A DNA stretch of 5,756 nt from NCBI GenBank assembly GCA_944338265.1, contig CALVLO010000092.1:1-5756 (forward strand). Reading direction: 5' to 3'. The notes beneath the pieces are model-generated. The model was given only the letters and a program-made list of their open reading frames with translations. It did no database searches and was not told the DNA's origin. This document shows, piece after piece, positions 5,403 through 5,756 of this stretch (positions are counted from its first letter, which is position 1; every line of letters starts with the position of its first letter). The position numbers and the translations under genes are program-made. The stretch comes from an uncultured Clostridia bacterium. GTDB taxonomy: Bacteria > Bacillota > Clostridia > Christensenellales > Borkfalkiaceae.

Positions 5403-5756
5403 GTGAGCAAGAAAAAGAGACGTTACTATCCCACGCGGAAGGCGCAGGCGCCGAACGCGGCAGCCGCAGAAGCTGCGGAAGAAGAGAACGCTGCAGCGGC
5501 GCCCTCGGAAGAGGAAGCCGCAGACGAGGCGTGCGAGGCGTCCGCAGAAGACCTTGCGGAGGAACCCGCAGAAGCGCCCGAGGGACCTGCGGAAGAAGCC
5601 GCGGAGGAACCGCAGGCGGAGGGCGAGCCCGCAGAGCAGGAAGCGGCTGCGGAAGCACCCGCAGAGCAAGAGCAAGAGCCCGCGGCGCAGCCCGCTGCGG
5701 ATGCGGAGCTTGCAAAGGCGCAGGCGGCGGCAGAGGACTTCAAAAAGAAGTGGTAT
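5403..5756 (+). CDS. grpE: Probable GrpE nucleotide exchange factor, N-terminal part (3' end outside window)
   Basis: A GTG-started frame stays open for 118 codons to the window edge. The tip is basic (SKKKRRYYPTRK). Residues 19-98 are a disordered, low-complexity run of Ala, Glu, Pro and Gln. From about residue 99 a helical segment begins, ADAELAKAQAAAEDFKKKWY. That order (charged disordered tail, then a coiled coil whose K-x-K-aromatic stretch normally leads into AEFxNYRKR) is typical of GrpE, which releases ADP from DnaK in the cytosol. The diagnostic domain is beyond the edge, so the call is by pattern only. Other proteins with acidic Ala/Glu-rich tails are possible. Another GTG, 5376, is in frame but has no ribosome site; GTG 5403 has only a weak GGCGG (5390-5394) eight bases before it and gives a cleaner N-terminus. 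No hrcA lies upstream, although hrcA-grpE-dnaK is the common order in Bacillota. The 80-residue tail is longer than usual. Confidence 0.55.
   Translation, partial: MSKKKRRYYPTRKAQAPNAAAAEAAEEENAAAAPSEEEAADEACEASAEDLAEEPAEAPEGPAEEAAEEPQAEGEPAEQEAAAEAPAEQEQEPAAQPAADAELAKAQAAAEDFKKKWY

Noticed and set aside
5456..5700. Possible tandem-repeat array or CRISPR-like structure
   Set aside because: The repeats are imperfect, keep codon phase and encode Ala/Glu/Pro. There are no constant repeats with unique spacers.
5370..5743. Several minus-strand open frames opposite the GrpE-like gene
   Set aside because: They are low-complexity Ser/Ala/Arg/Leu runs mirrored from the Ala/Glu-rich plus-strand frame, with no start context or domain.

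Overview
The window (5756 bases, roughly 60% G+C in the genes, with sharply A/T-rich gaps) looks like bacterial chromosome. Strong purine-rich ribosome binding sites, a near-consensus sigma-70-type promoter, a membrane-anchored NodB-type polysaccharide deacetylase and hairpin-plus-T-run terminators fit a high-G+C member of the Clostridia/Bacillota. That placement is inference from style and gene content; there is no rRNA or other marker here.

Layout. (1) Bases 1-615 are the 3' end of a P2-type cation-transporting ATPase, closed by a UUCG-loop terminator. (2) After a short gap, bases 748-3369 hold a second, complete P2-type (calcium-ATPase-like) pump of 873 residues. (3) A secreted or membrane-anchored polysaccharide deacetylase lies on the minus strand (4000 down to 3320) and overlaps the pump gene tail to tail by 50 bases. 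(4) A compact divergent promoter region (about 4001-4102) separates it from galM, a complete aldose 1-epimerase (4103-5134, plus strand). (5) Bases 5135-5402 are non-coding and densely structured: a long hairpin, a terminator, a second terminator, then an A/T-rich promoter-like dyad. (6) A GTG-started frame opens at 5403 and runs off the window. It has a basic tip and a long Ala/Glu/Pro-rich segment, and is most likely the start of the DnaK nucleotide exchange factor GrpE.

Functionally this is a set of mostly single-gene transcription units rather than one pathway. Two paralogous cation pumps with different ion-site residues sit in tandem, each apparently with its own transcription signals. 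The deacetylase acts on the envelope, the epimerase on sugars in the cytosol, and the GrpE-like protein on chaperone cycling. I see no mobile element, CRISPR array, tRNA, rRNA or defence system, and no convincing novel multi-gene system. The features most worth a second look are the paralogue-specific cation-site differences, the 50-base convergent overlap, the start codon buried in a hairpin, and the structured galM-grpE gap.
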